From Acidobacteriaceae bacterium (GTDB lineage: Bacteria > Acidobacteriota > Terriglobia > Terriglobales > Acidobacteriaceae), in NCBI GenBank assembly GCA_030040425.1, contig JASHTS010000146.1, positions 1-43,622 on the forward strand: a stretch of DNA of 43,622 bases, given 5' to 3'. Made by a program: the position numbers and the translations under genes. Under the pieces are notes generated by a model. That model made no database searches. It had not been told where the DNA came from and saw only the letters and a program-made list of their open reading frames with translations. Positions 42,129-43,622 of this stretch are shown here, in pieces (within the stretch, counting starts at the first letter, position 1; each line of letters begins with the position of its first letter).

Positions 42129-43622
42129 TTACCCCGCAGCCTTCTTCTCGATCTTCGCCCACGAATCCTTGAGCGCCAGCGTGCGGTTAAACACCAGCCC
42201 TCCCGGCGTCGAGTCAGGATCCACGCAGAAGTAGCCCACGCGCTCAAACTGGAATCGCTCTCCGGCCACGGCGCCCGCAAGCGAGGGCTCGATCTTCGCA
42301 TCGCTCACAATTTCCAGTGAGCGGGGATTCAGATTGTCGAGAAAGCTTCCGCCCTCCTTCACGTCGCCGGGATCGGGATTCGCGAACAGTTTCTCGTAAA
42401 GCCGCACCTCCGCTGAAAGCGCGTGCCTCTGCGACACCCAGTGGATCGTCGACTTCACCTTGCGCCCGTCGGGCGAATTGCCGCCGCGGCTCGCAGGATC
42501 GTAGGTGCAGTGCACCTCCACCGGATTCCCCGCGGCGTCCTTCACTACGCTCCGCGCGGTCACAAAGTAGGCGTTGCGCAGCCGCACCTCCTTGCCCGGT
42601 GAAAGCCGGTAATACTTCGGCGGAGGCGTCTCGCGAAAATCGTCCTGCTCAATCAGGAGCTCGCGGCTGAACGGCACCTTGCGCGTCCCCGCCGTCGCGT
42701 CCTCGGGATTGTTCGCCACTTCCACCTCTTCCGTCTGACCCTCCGGATAGTTGTCGATCACCAGCTTGAGCGGCCGCAGCACCGCCATCGCCCGCGCCGC
42801 GCGCCGGTTCAGGTCATCGCGCTGAAAATGCTCGAGCATCTCGATGTCCACGATGCCGGTCGTCCGCGTGGCGCCCAGTGAGGCCACAAAGGCGCGAATC
42901 GCCTCCGGCGTAAACCCGCGCCGCCGGATACCGCTCAGCGTGGGCATGCGCGGATCGTCCCACCCGCGCACGTGCCCCTCCTCGACCAGTTGCAGCAGCC
43001 GGCGCTTGGAGAGCAGCGTGTACGTCAGGTTGAGCCGGTCGAACTCAATCTGTTGCGAGGGAAAGATGCCCAGCTGGGCGATATACCACTTGTAGAGCGG
43101 CTGGTGGTCCGCAAACTCGAGCGTGCACATCGAGTGCGTCACCTTCTCGATCGAATCCGACTGCCCGTGCGCGAAGTCGTACATGGGGTAGATGCACCAC
43201 GCGTCGCCGGTGCGGTGATGCGTGGCGTGCAGGATGCGGTACATCACCGGATCGCGCAGGTTCAGGTTGGGCGAGGCCATGTCGATCTTGGCGCGCAGCA
43301 CGCGCGAGCCGTCGGGAAACTCACCCGCCTTCATGCGCTCGAAAAGGTCAAGGTTTTCTTCGACCGCCCGGATGCGATAGGGGCTGTCTCGTCCCGGTTC
43401 GGTCAGCGTGCCGCGGTAGCGGCGAATCTCCTCGGCCGAGAGATCGTCCACATACGCCTTGCCTGCCTTGATGAGCTGCAACGCCCACTCGTAGAGCTGC
43501 CCGAAATAATCCGACGCATAGCGGAGCTTCTCCCATTCGAAGCCCAGCCAGCGCACGTCCTTCATGATCGATTCGACGTATTCCGTCTCTTCCTTCTCGG
43601 GATTCGTATCGTCGAAGCGCAG
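42129..43622 (-). CDS. glnS: Glutaminyl-tRNA synthetase, partial (5' end outside window)
   Basis: The C-terminal 497 residues of a class I glutaminyl-tRNA synthetase, running off the right edge (first visible residues [19 protein letters not shown]). Visible hallmarks are [31 protein letters not shown], the Gln/tRNA-binding [34 protein letters not shown], and the KMSKS-like LLSKRRL loop. The two anticodon-binding beta-barrels follow ([28 protein letters not shown]). The HIGH motif is off the window. It charges tRNA-Gln with glutamine in the cytoplasm. The name is certain because GlnRS, not GluRS, signatures are seen in the C-terminal barrels. Confidence 0.97.
   Translation of the reverse strand: MRFDDTNPEKEETEYVESIMKDVRWLGFEWEKLRYASDYFGQLYEWALQLIKAGKAYVDDLSAEEIRRYRGTLTEPGRDSPYRIRAVEENLDLFERMKAGEFPDGSRVLRAKIDMASPNLNLRDPVMYRILHATHHRTGDAWCIYPMYDFAHGQSDSIEKVTHSMCTLEFADHQPLYKWYIAQLGIFPSQQIEFDRLNLTYTLLSKRRLLQLVEEGHVRGWDDPRMPTLSGIRRRGFTPEAIRAFVASLGATRTTGIVDIEMLEHFQRDDLNRRAARAMAVLRPLKLVIDNYPEGQTEEVEVANNPEDATAGTRKVPFSRELLIEQDDFRETPPPKYYRLSPGKEVRLRNAYFVTARSVVKDAAGNPVEVHCTYDPASRGGNSPDGRKVKSTIHWVSQRHALSAEVRLYEKLFANPDPGDVKEGGSFLDNLNPRSLEIVSDAKIEPSLAGAVAGERFQFERVGYFCVDPDSTPGGLVFNRTLALKDSWAKIEKKAAG

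Noticed and set aside
1..43622. Search for tRNA genes, CRISPR arrays, insertion sequences, integrases and attachment sites
   Set aside because: None seen by eye on either strand; no transposase or integrase motifs and no regularly spaced repeats. A covariance-model scan would be needed to exclude small RNAs.

Overview
The window looks like a chromosomal stretch of a GC-rich, polysaccharide-degrading Acidobacteriota bacterium, most likely class Terriglobia. The basis is three very large Oar-like TonB-dependent receptors with N-terminal carboxypeptidase-regulatory-like domains, several secreted TPR proteins, many exported glycoside hydrolases, and a membrane regulator of a type I associate with acidobacterial genomes. 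No tRNA, rRNA, CRISPR array or insertion sequence was seen. The only housekeeping gene is a partial glnS at the right edge.

Layout. 109-4990 (+): a TPR protein, a Reg_prop/Y_Y_Y periplasmic-sensor kinase and a NarL-type response regulator form an overlapping operon. 5012-9943: a Tat-exported GH2 enzyme (-) and a clan GH-A-like secreted hydrolase (+) diverge from a 258-bp region. 9964-17725: a GH27 alpha-galactosidase plus a small secreted protein (-) diverge from a TonB receptor followed by a CpxRA-like two-component system (+); a pair of inverted CpxR-box-like sites lies between them. 17842-19338: a Tat-type exported protein, probably helical-barrel. 19518-29323: a membrane regulator (-) diverges from a receptor - TPR - GH31 alpha-glucosidase operon (+). 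29450-39603: a periplasmic-binding-protein lipoprotein - histidine kinase - response regulator operon (-) diverges from a receptor - TPR - GH5-like operon (+). 39735-42091: a truncated AhpD-like gene, an MFS transporter and an intact AhpD-like gene. 42129 to the end: glnS (-), 5' end outside the window.

Most interesting system (29450-33753). The response regulator carries, after its receiver and a GerE-like helix-turn-helix, a complete LacI-type DNA-binding domain including the hinge helix, but no LacI sugar-binding core. The first gene of the same operon encodes an exported sugar-binding lipoprotein with the fold that forms the LacI core. The kinase between them has a lectin-like extracytoplasmic domain. 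In effect a LacI repressor appears to be split across the membrane and rejoined by phosphotransfer. The divergent promoter region holds three LacI/GalR-type palindromes and a terminator-like hairpin between two of them, which are obvious candidate targets.

How the genes work together (inference): each of three TonB receptors has its own class of regulator (CpxRA-like, CadC-like membrane protein, LacI-response-regulator hybrid) and nearby hydrolases (GH27, GH31, GH5-like). GH2 and the clan GH-A-like enzyme add to this. The set would fit a plant-type galactose/glucose/mannose-containing polysaccharide, but the sequence does not fix the substrate.
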